Assembly (NCBI GenBank): GCA_947448725.1
Contig: CANFOM010000008.1
Coordinates: forward strand, 1 to 64,000
Direction of reading: 5' to 3'
Length of the DNA stretch: 64,000 nucleotides
Source of the DNA: Bacteroidota bacterium
GTDB lineage: Bacteria; Bacteroidota; Bacteroidia; Chitinophagales; Chitinophagaceae
Shown: positions 25,806 through 34,932 of the stretch, one piece after another
How positions within the stretch are numbered: the stretch's first letter is position 1
How the letters are laid out: each line of letters begins with the position of its first letter
Position numbers and translations under genes: made by a program
Notes under the pieces: model-generated
The model's input: the letters and a program-made list of their open reading frames with translations, nothing else
The model's database searches: none
Told to the model about the DNA's origin: nothing

Positions 25806-25870
25806 TCAGTTTTTCATTCAAATTGTTTTTATTAATATATTTGCACTTTACAAACTCTAAATAAAAGATA

Positions 25871-27124
25871 ATGCCTTATTTATTTACTTCAGAAAGCGTT
25901 TCCGAAGGACATCCAGACAAATTAGCCGATCAGATTTCTGACGCCTTAATTGATAACTTTTTAGCCTTTGATCCGCAATCAAAAGTGGCTTGTGAAACAT
26001 TGGTAACTACTGGACAAGTAGTATTAGCTGGTGAAGTAAAATCTAAAGCTTATTTAGATGTACAAACTATTGCACGTAATGTAATTAAGAAGATAGGTTA
26101 TACAAAAAGCGAATATATGTTTGAAGCGGATAGCTGCGGAATTTTATCAGCTATCCACGAACAATCTGCCGATATTAACCAAGGGGTGGATAGAAAGAAA
26201 AAAGAAGAGCAAGGTGCTGGTGACCAAGGTATGATGTTTGGTTATGCTACCAACGAGACTGAAGATTATATGCCTTTGGCTTTGGACTTAGCGCATAAAA
26301 TTTTAATTGAATTAGCTGCCTTAAGAAGAGAGAACAAAGCGATTAAATATTTACGTCCTGATGCAAAATCTCAAGTTACATTAGAGTACAACGACAAAAA
26401 CGAACCCGTAAGAATTGACGCGATTGTAGTTTCTACACAACACGATGATTTTGATGCAGAAGCTAAAATGTTAGCTAAGATTAAAAAAGACATCGTTGAA
26501 ATTTTAATTCCAAGAGTTAAAGCAAAATATAAGAAATACGCTAAGTTGTTTAACAACGATATTAAGTACCATATTAACCCAACGGGTAAGTTTGTAATTG
26601 GTGGACCACATGGTGACACTGGTTTAACAGGCCGTAAAATTATAGTAGATACTTACGGTGGTAAAGGAGCTCATGGTGGTGGGGCATTCTCTGGTAAAGA
26701 TCCAAGTAAGGTAGATCGTTCTGCTGCTTATGCAACTCGTCATATAGCTAAGAACTTAGTAGCTGCTGGTGTAGCTTCTGAAGTATTGGTTCAAGTTTCT
26801 TACGCCATTGGGGTAGCTAAACCAACCTCCATTAACGTAAACACTTATGGCACTGCGAAAGTAAAATTAACCGATGGTCAAATTGGTAAATTAGTAGAAA
26901 GCGTTTTTGATATGCGTCCTTACTTTATCGAGCAACGTTTAAAGTTAAGAACTCCAATGTACAGTGAAACTGCTGCCTACGGACATATGGGTCGTAAGAA
27001 CGAAGTAGTTACTAAAACATTTACTACTCCTGATGGTAAATCTAAAACCATGAAAGTGGAATTATTTACTTGGGAAAAATTAGATTATGTAGCCAAAGTG
27101 AAAAAAGCTTTCGGTTTAAAATAA
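25871..27124 (+). CDS. metK: S-adenosylmethionine synthetase
   Basis: Makes S-adenosylmethionine from methionine and ATP; cytosolic tetramer. All signatures are visible: [17 protein letters not shown] at the N-terminus, the hexapeptide region [12 protein letters not shown], and [19 protein letters not shown]. Length 417 is at the upper end of the family because of an Ala/Lys-rich insertion ([13 protein letters not shown]). A TATATTTG -7-like box lies at 25836-25843. A strong terminator follows, so the gene is probably transcribed alone. Its codon use is slightly richer in C- and G-ending codons than its neighbours, as in highly expressed genes. Confidence 0.98.
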   Translation: MPYLFTSESVSEGHPDKLADQISDALIDNFLAFDPQSKVACETLVTTGQVVLAGEVKSKAYLDVQTIARNVIKKIGYTKSEYMFEADSCGILSAIHEQSADINQGVDRKKKEEQGAGDQGMMFGYATNETEDYMPLALDLAHKILIELAALRRENKAIKYLRPDAKSQVTLEYNDKNEPVRIDAIVVSTQHDDFDAEAKMLAKIKKDIVEILIPRVKAKYKKYAKLFNNDIKYHINPTGKFVIGGPHGDTGLTGRKIIVDTYGGKGAHGGGAFSGKDPSKVDRSAAYATRHIAKNLVAAGVASEVLVQVSYAIGVAKPTSINVNTYGTAKVKLTDGQIGKLVESVFDMRPYFIEQRLKLRTPMYSETAAYGHMGRKNEVVTKTFTTPDGKSKTMKVELFTWEKLDYVAKVKKAFGLK

Positions 27125-27140
27125 AATATTTCAAATAATT

Positions 27141-27173
27141 AAATCCCTCTCGAATGCTCGGGGGGGATTTTTA
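27141..27173 (+). terminator. Rho-independent terminator after metK
   Basis: Twelve-pair stem (27141-27152 with 27159-27170, with G-T pairs), loop AATGCT, then T residues. Confidence 0.85.
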
Positions 27174-27196
27174 GTTTATTGCTAAATAAAAATAAA

Positions 27197-27757
27197 ATGG
27201 AACAGGAACAAAATCCTTGGAAAACCATCAGCGGCAAAATAGTTTATGATAATCCCTGGATCAATTTAACGGAGTATCAAGTGATGACTCCTGCCAATAC
27301 TCCTGGCATTTATGGAAAAATTCATTTTAAAAATATTGCCGTTGGTATTATAGCGCTGGATGAACAAGGCAATACTTATTTAGTAGGCCAATACCGATTT
27401 CCATTAAATGAATACAGTTGGGAAATTCCCGAAGGAGGCTGTCCGGAAGGGACAGACATTTTAACTTCCGCAAAAAGAGAATTGAAAGAGGAAACTGGGT
27501 TTGAAGCAAATCAATGGACTGAATTATTGCGCATGTATTTATCAAATTCTGTTTCGGATGAATATGTAGTGGTATTTATTGCTCAGGATTTAGTGGCAGG
27601 AGAAGCCGAGCCAGAGGACACTGAAAAATTGGCCATTAAAAAATTACCTTTCGCAACAGCATTGGAATGGGTGATGGAAGGGAAAATTACCGATTCCATC
27701 ACAGTTGCTGCTATATTGAAATGGCAATTGATTCAATCAAAAATGCTCTTAAAGTAA
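27197..27757 (+). CDS. NUDIX hydrolase
   Basis: A 186-residue protein using ATG 27197 (MEQEQNPWKTISGK); an upstream TTG at 27179 would add six residues and is less likely. The Nudix box is IPEGGCPEGTDILTSAK followed by RELKEETGF. One conserved acidic position is Thr instead of Glu, a variant seen in ADP-sugar type Nudix enzymes. The N-terminal GKIVYDNPWINLTEYQVM strand pattern and the central AGEAEPEDTEKLAI loop fit ADP-ribose/ADP-sugar pyrophosphatases. Substrate not determined. It follows the metK terminator directly, and rlmB starts 34 bases after its stop. Confidence 0.88.
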   Translation: MEQEQNPWKTISGKIVYDNPWINLTEYQVMTPANTPGIYGKIHFKNIAVGIIALDEQGNTYLVGQYRFPLNEYSWEIPEGGCPEGTDILTSAKRELKEETGFEANQWTELLRMYLSNSVSDEYVVVFIAQDLVAGEAEPEDTEKLAIKKLPFATALEWVMEGKITDSITVAAILKWQLIQSKMLLK

Positions 27758-27791
27758 AAGGAGTAAGCTAAATCGACTAACTTTGAAACCT

Positions 27792-28613
27792 ATGGAGGAA
27801 AGACAATCAAAATCGGGCAGACCTTATAAACCTAGACCTAGATTCAATTCGGAGCGTTCTGTTGCTACCGAACGAAAATTCATTATTGGTCGTCAGCCTT
27901 TAATTGAAGCTTTTGACTCAGATACCAATATTGAAAAAATATTAATCCAAAAAAATGTACAAGGGGAGGGCTTGAATGAAATCAAACAAGCTGCTCGCGA
28001 AAAAAATATTCCTGTTCAATTGGTGCCCATTGAAAAATTAAACGGTTTAAGTAAAGCCAATCATCAAGGGGTATTGGCTTTTATTTCTAAAGTAAAATAT
28101 TTAGAATTACAGGAAGTCATTGACTTTGTGGTAGCAAAAGGGGAGACCCCATTATTTTTAATGTTGGATGGAGTGACCGATGTAAGAAATATTGGTGCCA
28201 TTGGACGTAGCATACATTGCTGCGGTGCACAAGCTTTAATTATTCCAGATAAAGGGGTAGGCGCTTTAAATGAAGAAGCATTTAAAAGTAGCGCTGGCGC
28301 TTTAGAACATATTCACATTGTAAGAGTTGCTAGTCTTTTAAAAGCGGTAGATTTATTGCATTTGAATGGCATACAAGTTTTTACTAGTGAAATGCGCGCC
28401 GAAAAAAATATTCATGAATTAGATCTTTGTTTGCCAGCATGTATTATTATGGGAGATGAAGGAAGAGGCGTGCAACCTTATTTAGCAAAAGCGGCAGATT
28501 ATTTTTTCAAAATACCCATGGCAACTAATTTTGATTCTTTTAATGTGTCAGTAGCTGCAGGGATCATATTATATGAATCAATGAAACAAAGAATGTTTCC
28601 TGTAAGTAAATAA
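27792..28613 (+). CDS. rlmB: 23S rRNA 2'-O-ribose methyltransferase, SpoU/TrmH family (RlmB-like)
   Basis: A 273-residue SPOUT-fold methyltransferase acting on guanosine 2251 of 23S rRNA by family assignment. After a basic N-terminus come the substrate-binding domain (FIIGRQPLIEAFDSD) and the SPOUT knot: DVRNIGAIGRSIHCCGA, IIMGDEGRGV and NVSVAAGIILYESM. The start is ATG 27792; a TAACTTTG box at 27778-27785 lies only six bases upstream, so the mRNA may be leaderless or nearly so. The GSCFA gene begins 13 bases after its stop codon. Confidence 0.92.
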   Translation: MEERQSKSGRPYKPRPRFNSERSVATERKFIIGRQPLIEAFDSDTNIEKILIQKNVQGEGLNEIKQAAREKNIPVQLVPIEKLNGLSKANHQGVLAFISKVKYLELQEVIDFVVAKGETPLFLMLDGVTDVRNIGAIGRSIHCCGAQALIIPDKGVGALNEEAFKSSAGALEHIHIVRVASLLKAVDLLHLNGIQVFTSEMRAEKNIHELDLCLPACIIMGDEGRGVQPYLAKAADYFFKIPMATNFDSFNVSVAAGIILYESMKQRMFPVSK

Positions 28614-28626
28614 ACGGAGGCCCCTT

Positions 28627-29637
28627 ATGAGCCAATTAAAATTCAAATTAACGCTTGCAGCTAAAAAATCTCCTTATCCAATGGGCTATCGGGATAAAAC
28701 CTTTTTGATTGGATCATGTTTTTCGGAAAATATTAGAGCTAAATTAAATACGCACTTATTTAATGTTTTAGAAAATCCTCATGGCATTTTATTTAATCCC
28801 ATAAGTGTAGCGAATTCATTAATCGATTGTATCCAAAATAAATCCTATCAAGAAGCTGATTTATTTTTACTCAATGATGTTTGGAATAGCTGGCATCACC
28901 ATAGTCGATTTTCGGGAGTGACCATTAAAGAATCCTTGGAAATGATCAATAGTTCCATTCATAATGGGCATCAATTTTTAAAAACTGCCGATCATATAGT
29001 TATTACATTGGGTTCTGCCTGGGTATATCAATTAAACAATCAAGCTTCTTTTACAGTAGGTCAAGTAGTGGCCAATAACCACAAAGCGCCAGCCAATTGG
29101 TTTGATAAGAGATTGATGCAGCCCAATGAACTTATTAAGTTATTAAATGATTTAGTAAAACAATTACTTTCCTTCAATCCTCATTTGCATATTGTATTTA
29201 CCATAAGCCCTGTGCGCCATTTAAGGGAAGGGTTAGTGGAAAACAATCGGAGCAAAGCGGTTTTAATTCATGCAGTACATGAAGTAGTCAACGAGCTTGA
29301 AAATATCGACTATTTCCCCTCCTATGAATTCATTATAGATGATTTGAGAGATTACCGTTTTTATTCGGAAGATATGGTTCATCCCAATTATGCAGCTTCA
29401 AATTATGTTTGGGAAAAATTAGTTGAAACTTATATGAATGAGGAAACCCAATCCATTATGAAACAGGTGGCCGAATTACAATTGGCCTTGCAGCATAAAC
29501 CATTTTTTGCAGGGTCTACACAACACCAAGAATTTTTACAAAATTGTGTAGCTAAAACCGAACGACTTTTAGGATTACATCCCTATTTACCATTGAATGA
29601 CCAACTTCAGTTTTTTAAGCAACAAATTGGCAAATAA
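28627..29637 (+). CDS. GSCFA domain-containing protein
   Basis: A 336-residue protein named for the IGSCFSENI motif (residues 27-35), with SGDH-like catalytic features further along (ITLGSAWVYQL; HIVFTISPVRHL; DMVHPNYAASNYVWEKL). The GSCFA family belongs to the SGNH-like hydrolase superfamily; function is unproven. No signal peptide is visible. It forms a same-strand run with nudix, rlmB and penicillin acylase, with gaps of 13 to 34 bases. Confidence 0.85.
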   Translation: MSQLKFKLTLAAKKSPYPMGYRDKTFLIGSCFSENIRAKLNTHLFNVLENPHGILFNPISVANSLIDCIQNKSYQEADLFLLNDVWNSWHHHSRFSGVTIKESLEMINSSIHNGHQFLKTADHIVITLGSAWVYQLNNQASFTVGQVVANNHKAPANWFDKRLMQPNELIKLLNDLVKQLLSFNPHLHIVFTISPVRHLREGLVENNRSKAVLIHAVHEVVNELENIDYFPSYEFIIDDLRDYRFYSEDMVHPNYAASNYVWEKLVETYMNEETQSIMKQVAELQLALQHKPFFAGSTQHQEFLQNCVAKTERLLGLHPYLPLNDQLQFFKQQIGK

Positions 29638-29667
29638 ATTCTTAATTTAGGAGTCTAAATATTTGTT

Positions 29668-32154
29668 ATGCGTTTATTGCCTTTTTTAGCGTCTGCTATA
29701 GTAACCATTGGGGTTGTTTTTGTCTTAAATACTCAATTAACCATAGGGCCAACCAAGTCGCCTAAATTGGGTTATTTTTTATCTCCTCAACACGGCTTTT
29801 GGAAAAATGCAGAAAATGTAAACACCAATTTTGATGCCAGTATAGTAGCTGGTGAATTAAAAGGAAATGTAGATGTTTATTTAGATGATCGTTTGGTGCC
29901 ACATATTTATGCCGACCATGACGAAGATGCTTATTTTGTTCAAGGGTATTTACATGCTAAGTATAGATTATGGCAAATGGATTTTCAAACCAGGGTGGCT
30001 TCGGGCAGGTTAAGTGAAATTGCTGGAGCAGATAAATTATCCATTGATCGTTTTTTTAGAAGATTGGGCATGGTGTATGGGGCAGAACAAACAGAAGCCA
30101 ATATTAATGCGACGAACCCAGTGATGAAAGCCACTGTGGATGCCTATACGTCAGGGGTAAATGCTTACCTGAAACAATTAGCGCCTGAAGATTTACCATT
30201 TGAATATAAGTTGATGAATTATGAGCCAGAATTATGGACACCTAAAAAAACTTATTTGTTTTTAATGTTCATGTCTTATGATTTAACTGGACATTCGGTT
30301 GCTGCTGATTTGCAATTAACCAACACAAGAGATTTTTTAAGCTATGATTTGTTTAGTAAATTATATACCAATAATCAAGATTCTTTAGATCCTATTATAC
30401 CTAAAGGAACCGTATATCAAAAGCCATCTATTATTCCTATTAAACCAGTAAATGCAGATTCTACTTATTTGCTGCATAAAAGCGGGGTGGCTTACAACTT
30501 GCAAACGAAATTCGAAACTAGTCCCGAAGCCCCTAATAAGAACAATGGTAGTAATAACTGGGCTTTAGCAGGAAGCAAAACAAAGTCGGGTCGACCAATA
30601 TTATGTAGCGATCCTCATTTGGGTTTAAATCTTCCTTCGCTTTGGTACGAAGTACAAATTACTACACCCACGCATAGCACTTATGGTGCAAGTTTTCCTG
30701 GCTCGCCAGCTGTGATTATTGGATTCAATGATAGTTTGGCTTGGGGCGTAACCAATGCGGGACGTGATGTATTAGATTATTATGAATTAAAATTTAAAGA
30801 TAGTACTGAGAATGAATACTGGTTCAATGGAGAATGGAAATCGGTGACCAAAAGAAAAGAAGTGATTAAAGTAAAAGACAGTGCCGATGTGGTGGAGGAA
30901 ATAGCGATGACCCATTGGGGTCCTGCGATGTATGACGCGCATTATCAAAATCCACAATCCAAAGGTCGCAACTTAGCCGTAAAGTGGACTGCGCACAATG
31001 CATCAACAGGAGTAGAAACTTTTTATCAGTTAAATCGTGCAAAAAATTACGATGATTATTTACATGCCATTTCATTATGGACCTGTCCTGGTCAAAATTT
31101 TGTAATGGCTACCAAGTCGGGGGATATTGCAATCAAACAACAAGGGTCTTTTGTAGCAAGATGGGAGCGTCAAGGCGATTTTATTATGCCAGGACAAGAC
31201 AGTAGCTATGATTGGCAAGGGATAATTCCTAATGAAGAAAATCCTATTATTAAAAATCCAATACGAGGTTTTGTTAGTAGTGCCAATCAAAAAGCTACGG
31301 ATGTTACTTATCCTTATTATTTAGGTACCGCTACTTCCTTTCCACTGTATCGTGGAATTAGTGTAAACAAGCATTTGATAAACATGTCACAAATTACACC
31401 ACAGGACATGCAATCCTTGCAAACCAATAATTACAATGTTTTTGCTGAAACTGCTCGTCCTGCTTTGATGCGCTATTTGCAAACAGATAAATTGAGTACA
31501 GATGCAAAAAGAATGGTAGAAGAATTAACTCATTGGAATTTATTTAATGAAGAAGGTTCTAAAGGGATTACTGTTTTTAAAATAATATGGGATAGTGTAG
31601 AACAAGCAGTATGGAGTGATGAATTAGCTGGTTCAGATATTCCGCTTACTAAACCTGATGCTTATGTATTATTGGATCAACTATTAAAAGATTCCAATTG
31701 GTCTATTGCAGATGATATTCGTACGAAGGATAAAATAGAAAATTTTAAAGATCAAGTAACACTAGGGGTAGAAAATGCCACTAAAAAATTATTGGAATTA
31801 GAAAAAGAAAATAAATTAGAATGGGCTTTATTTAAAGCCACTCGAGTAATGCACTTAACTAAAATTCCTGCTTTAAGCAGAATGAATTTACCTATTGGTG
31901 GCGGTGTCAATATCATAAATGCTACTACTGAAAATCATGGGCCTAGTTGGAGAATGATTGTTCATATGACAGATGAAATAGAAGCCTATGGCTTGTATCC
32001 TGGAGGACAAAGTGGTAATCCAGGAAGTCCTTATTATGATAGCTTCATTAATTATTGGGCCGCGGGTAAATATTATCATTTGTTATTTTTATCAAAAGAA
32101 AAGTTGATTAAAAATGAAAGAACCAAGTGGCATATTCAATTTAAGACAGCTTAA
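29668..32154 (+). CDS. Penicillin acylase family (S45) Ntn-hydrolase
   Basis: An 828-residue exported amidohydrolase. A hydrophobic signal-anchor covers residues 1-20. The alpha subunit (about 22-290) contains DVYLDDRLVPHIYADHDEDAYFVQGY. The autoproteolysis site precedes Ser295 (NNGSNNWALAG), which becomes the new N-terminal nucleophile of the beta subunit. Downstream motifs (SDPHLGLNLPSLWYEV; VIIGFNDSLAWGVTNAG; PGQNFVMATKSG) are those of the S45 family. The reaction is acyl-amide hydrolysis, but the natural substrate (acyl-homoserine lactones, acyl-amino acids or lactams) cannot be read from sequence. No sorting domain is visible. Confidence 0.92.
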   Translation: MRLLPFLASAIVTIGVVFVLNTQLTIGPTKSPKLGYFLSPQHGFWKNAENVNTNFDASIVAGELKGNVDVYLDDRLVPHIYADHDEDAYFVQGYLHAKYRLWQMDFQTRVASGRLSEIAGADKLSIDRFFRRLGMVYGAEQTEANINATNPVMKATVDAYTSGVNAYLKQLAPEDLPFEYKLMNYEPELWTPKKTYLFLMFMSYDLTGHSVAADLQLTNTRDFLSYDLFSKLYTNNQDSLDPIIPKGTVYQKPSIIPIKPVNADSTYLLHKSGVAYNLQTKFETSPEAPNKNNGSNNWALAGSKTKSGRPILCSDPHLGLNLPSLWYEVQITTPTHSTYGASFPGSPAVIIGFNDSLAWGVTNAGRDVLDYYELKFKDSTENEYWFNGEWKSVTKRKEVIKVKDSADVVEEIAMTHWGPAMYDAHYQNPQSKGRNLAVKWTAHNASTGVETFYQLNRAKNYDDYLHAISLWTCPGQNFVMATKSGDIAIKQQGSFVARWERQGDFIMPGQDSSYDWQGIIPNEENPIIKNPIRGFVSSANQKATDVTYPYYLGTATSFPLYRGISVNKHLINMSQITPQDMQSLQTNNYNVFAETARPALMRYLQTDKLSTDAKRMVEELTHWNLFNEEGSKGITVFKIIWDSVEQAVWSDELAGSDIPLTKPDAYVLLDQLLKDSNWSIADDIRTKDKIENFKDQVTLGVENATKKLLELEKENKLEWALFKATRVMHLTKIPALSRMNLPIGGGVNIINATTENHGPSWRMIVHMTDEIEAYGLYPGGQSGNPGSPYYDSFINYWAAGKYYHLLFLSKEKLIKNERTKWHIQFKTA

Positions 32155-32186
32155 TAAATTACTATAACTAAGATAAAATATATTCA

Positions 32187-32534
32187 ATGAAAATAATAAT
32201 CAGTATTCTTTTGTGCGCTTTGCTTGCTTATGCAGTAGGCATTTATGGAAATTTACCTTGGTGGAGTTTTGTAGTCACTAATTTAATAGTTGCCATAGTG
32301 GTTCCTCAAAAATCATTTCATTCTTTTTTAATTGGTTTCTTGTCGATAGGTCTTTTATGGGGTGGGTTGGCCTTAGCCATAGATCAAGGGAACCATCATA
32401 TTTTAGCTACAAAAGTGGCTACCATATTGCCCTTAAAGGGATCCTATATAAGCTTGATTGTTCTTACAAGTTTTGTTGGTGCATTATTGGGTGGCTTGGC
32501 TTCCTTAACAGGTTCCTTTATCAAAATGAAGTAG
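32187..32534 (+). CDS. Small integral membrane protein
   Basis: A 115-residue hydrophobic protein with about four helices (1-18, 22-40, 46-63 and 85-107). I do not recognise a family. It follows the penicillin acylase gene by 32 bases and precedes the trhO leader. Confidence 0.6.
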   Translation: MKIIISILLCALLAYAVGIYGNLPWWSFVVTNLIVAIVVPQKSFHSFLIGFLSIGLLWGGLALAIDQGNHHILATKVATILPLKGSYISLIVLTSFVGALLGGLASLTGSFIKMK

Positions 32535-32655
32535 TTATCAATAGCTGGGTGATGATTTTTATCAGCTAGTCTTTTTTGGGTGCTATTTTTATTAGCTTAA
32601 CTTTGTGTTGAATTTGCCCAACCTGTAATTGGGTCCATTGATAGGAACATCCTAG

Positions 32656-33714
32656 ATGTCTAAATTTAATTATATGAGCGTTTTGCACAATCGAATCTCC
32701 AATAAGGAGTTGAAAGAAAAATTGTATGAGGAAACTTTTCCTCGCACCACCATTAGTTTTTATCAATATTTCACCATTCAAAATCCATCCATCTTTAGAG
32801 ATGATTTGTATAAAGCATTGAATGCTTTGCAGGTATTTGGCCGAATTTATGTAGCCAAAGAAGGAATCAATGCGCAGGCAAGTGTACCCACTCATTTATT
32901 TGAAGATTTTAAATCCTATTTGTATTCTATAGCTGGTTTAGAAGGGTTGCGTTTAAATCAAGCATTCAATGATAATGGTAAAAGTTTTTGGGTATTAAGA
33001 ATTAAAACACGTGAAAAAATTGTTGCCGACGGTATCGAGGATCCTAGTTTTAGTATGGATAATAAAGGGAAATATGTGAATGCCGAACAAATGAATGTCT
33101 TATTAGAAAATAAAGACACAATTGTCATTGATATGCGCAATCATTATGAATATGAAGTGGGACATTTTGACCATGCCATTGAAATTCCTTCTGATACTTT
33201 TAGAGAGCAATTGCCCATGGCGGCAGAAATGATGAAAGACAATAAGGATAAAAATATTATCATGTATTGCACTGGAGGCATTCGTTGTGAGAAAGCCAGC
33301 GCCTACATGTTACATGAAGGGTTTAAAAATGTATTTCATTTGGAAGGAGGGGTAATTAATTATGCCAACAAAATTAAAGAAGCAGGCTTGCCCAGTAAAT
33401 TCAAAGGGAAGAATTTTGTTTTTGATGACAGGCTAGGGGAAAAAATTACGGAGGATATTATTGCTAAATGTCACCAATGTGGCACGCCATGTGATACGCA
33501 TACCAATTGTAAAAATGATGGTTGTCATTTATTATTTATTCAATGTCCATCTTGTGCTGAAACTTATGCAGGATGCTGCACACAGGCTTGCACCGATATT
33601 GTTCACTTGCCACTTGAAAAACAAATTGAATTAAGAAAAGGTATTGACAAAGGGCAACAAATTTTCAATAAAAGTAAACAGCGCTTAAGACCAAGATTGG
33701 GAATTGATATTTAG
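32656..33714 (+). CDS. trhO: tRNA uridine(34) hydroxylase TrhO (rhodanese-like, UPF0176)
   Basis: A 352-residue enzyme installing 5-hydroxyuridine at position 34 of tRNAs. The N-terminal domain matches UPF0176 ([20 protein letters not shown] and [17 protein letters not shown]). The rhodanese domain has the active Cys205 in [16 protein letters not shown]. The C-terminal zinc-ribbon-like segment is Cys-rich ([21 protein letters not shown]). The length fits the longer (YceA-type) members. The ATG at 32656 gives [14 protein letters not shown]; an ATG seven codons downstream is an alternative. Confidence 0.92.
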   Translation: MSKFNYMSVLHNRISNKELKEKLYEETFPRTTISFYQYFTIQNPSIFRDDLYKALNALQVFGRIYVAKEGINAQASVPTHLFEDFKSYLYSIAGLEGLRLNQAFNDNGKSFWVLRIKTREKIVADGIEDPSFSMDNKGKYVNAEQMNVLLENKDTIVIDMRNHYEYEVGHFDHAIEIPSDTFREQLPMAAEMMKDNKDKNIIMYCTGGIRCEKASAYMLHEGFKNVFHLEGGVINYANKIKEAGLPSKFKGKNFVFDDRLGEKITEDIIAKCHQCGTPCDTHTNCKNDGCHLLFIQCPSCAETYAGCCTQACTDIVHLPLEKQIELRKGIDKGQQIFNKSKQRLRPRLGIDI

Positions 33715-33726
33715 TCTACTTTTTAT

Positions 33727-33900
33727 TGAAGTTTAAAATATTTCATTCTTCTCAACTCGCCATGACGCTAAAAAATACAAATGAATCTAAAATTGTGAAC
33801 TCGCTGCGCTCAGACATGCACAATTTTGACGATTCATTTTTTTATTTTTCTTAACGCTATGTCTCAATGTTCAGAAGTGAAATATTTTAAATTTCAAAAC
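33727..33900. repeat. 170-base imperfect palindrome (MITE-like or bidirectional terminator)
   Basis: The interval between convergent trhO and purC is one long inverted repeat. The left arm 33727-33800 (tttaaaatatttca, then acgctaa, aaatgaatc, aaaattgtg) reappears reversed and complemented in the right arm 33818-33900 (cacaatttt, gattcattt, ttaacgct, tgaaatattttaaa). The centre CTCGCTGCGCTCAGACATG resembles repeats frequent in other Bacteroidota genomes, as far as I remember. No ORF lies inside. It may be a small mobile element remnant or a strong folded terminator. Confidence 0.75.
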
Positions 33901-33906
33901 ATTAAA

Positions 33907-34833
33907 CTAACTAAGTTTTTCTAATGTAGCGCAAACTATATCGTAAGTTTCTTCGTCTGATAATTTTTGTGGAACAAATTTTTCGCCAATCACTTGTTCA
34001 TACAATTCAATATAGCGTTTGGAAATAGTATCAATCCAATCGGCCGACATGGCTGGAACCGTTTGACCCTCTTTGCCCATAAAGTTATTGGCAATCAACC
34101 ACTCTCTAACAAACTCCTTACTCAATTGTTTTTGTTTTTCCTTTTTGGATTGTCTTTCTTCAAATCCATCTGCATAAAAATAGCGGGATGAATCGGGTGT
34201 GTGAATTTCGTCCATTAAATAAATAGTGTCCTCTATTTTTCCAAATTCATATTTAGTATCTACCAATATCAATCCACGATTGGCAGCAATTTCTTTTCCT
34301 CTTTGAAATAAGGCCAAAGCATATTTTTCTAAAATGTCCCAGTCTGCAGCACTAGCCAAACCTTGCGCGATAATTTCTTCTTTAGAAATATCTTCATCAT
34401 GCCCCTCACTGGCTTTGGTGGAAGGGGTTATAATAGGAGTTGGGAAATAATCATTTTCATTTAAGCCTTCCGGTAGGGTTACGCCACATAAAATTCGTCC
34501 ACCAGCTTGGTAGGTTCTCCAAGCGTGTCCTACTAAATTACCTCGAACCACCATTTCAATTTTGAAGGGGGTGCATTTTTTTCCAATAGCCACATTGGGG
34601 GCTGGGGTAGCAAGTAGCCAATTGGGGCAAATATCCTTAGTAGCTGCCAACATATAAGCGGCTATCTGATTTAAGACTTGTCCTTTAAAAGGGATGGGGC
34701 TAGGTAAAATCACGTCAAAAGCAGAAATTCTGTCACTAGCAATCATCACAAGTATTTGATTGTCAATATAATAGACATCTCTTACTTTGCCATGGTACTC
34801 ATTAATTTGATGAGGGAAGGGTCGATTATTCAT
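33907..34833 (-). CDS. purC: Phosphoribosylaminoimidazole-succinocarboxamide synthase
   Basis: Purine biosynthesis enzyme that joins CAIR with aspartate (ATP-dependent). The 308-residue length matches the long, yeast-ADE1-like form. Motifs include [31 protein letters not shown] at the N-terminus, the ADE1 signature [20 protein letters not shown], and [11 protein letters not shown]. It is read towards trhO; the long palindrome separates them. Upstream, 66 bases away, a TonB-receptor gene diverges. A TATCTTTA box lies upstream on the minus strand. Confidence 0.96.
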   Translation of the reverse strand: MNNRPFPHQINEYHGKVRDVYYIDNQILVMIASDRISAFDVILPSPIPFKGQVLNQIAAYMLAATKDICPNWLLATPAPNVAIGKKCTPFKIEMVVRGNLVGHAWRTYQAGGRILCGVTLPEGLNENDYFPTPIITPSTKASEGHDEDISKEEIIAQGLASAADWDILEKYALALFQRGKEIAANRGLILVDTKYEFGKIEDTIYLMDEIHTPDSSRYFYADGFEERQSKKEKQKQLSKEFVREWLIANNFMGKEGQTVPAMSADWIDTISKRYIELYEQVIGEKFVPQKLSDEETYDIVCATLEKLS

Positions 34834-34932
34834 ACTGTAAAATTATATTTTTAAAGATACAAATGATAATTTTTTCTAAAATGGGTACAATATGTTAAAT
34901 TGTACCAACAATTCAACTTAAAACAAAAATCT

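Noticed and set aside
27478-27520. Nudix box with Thr for a conserved Glu considered as inactivation
   Set aside because: The REL-x-EE-x-G core is intact, and this substitution occurs in some ADP-sugar Nudix proteins as I recall, so inactivation is not supported.
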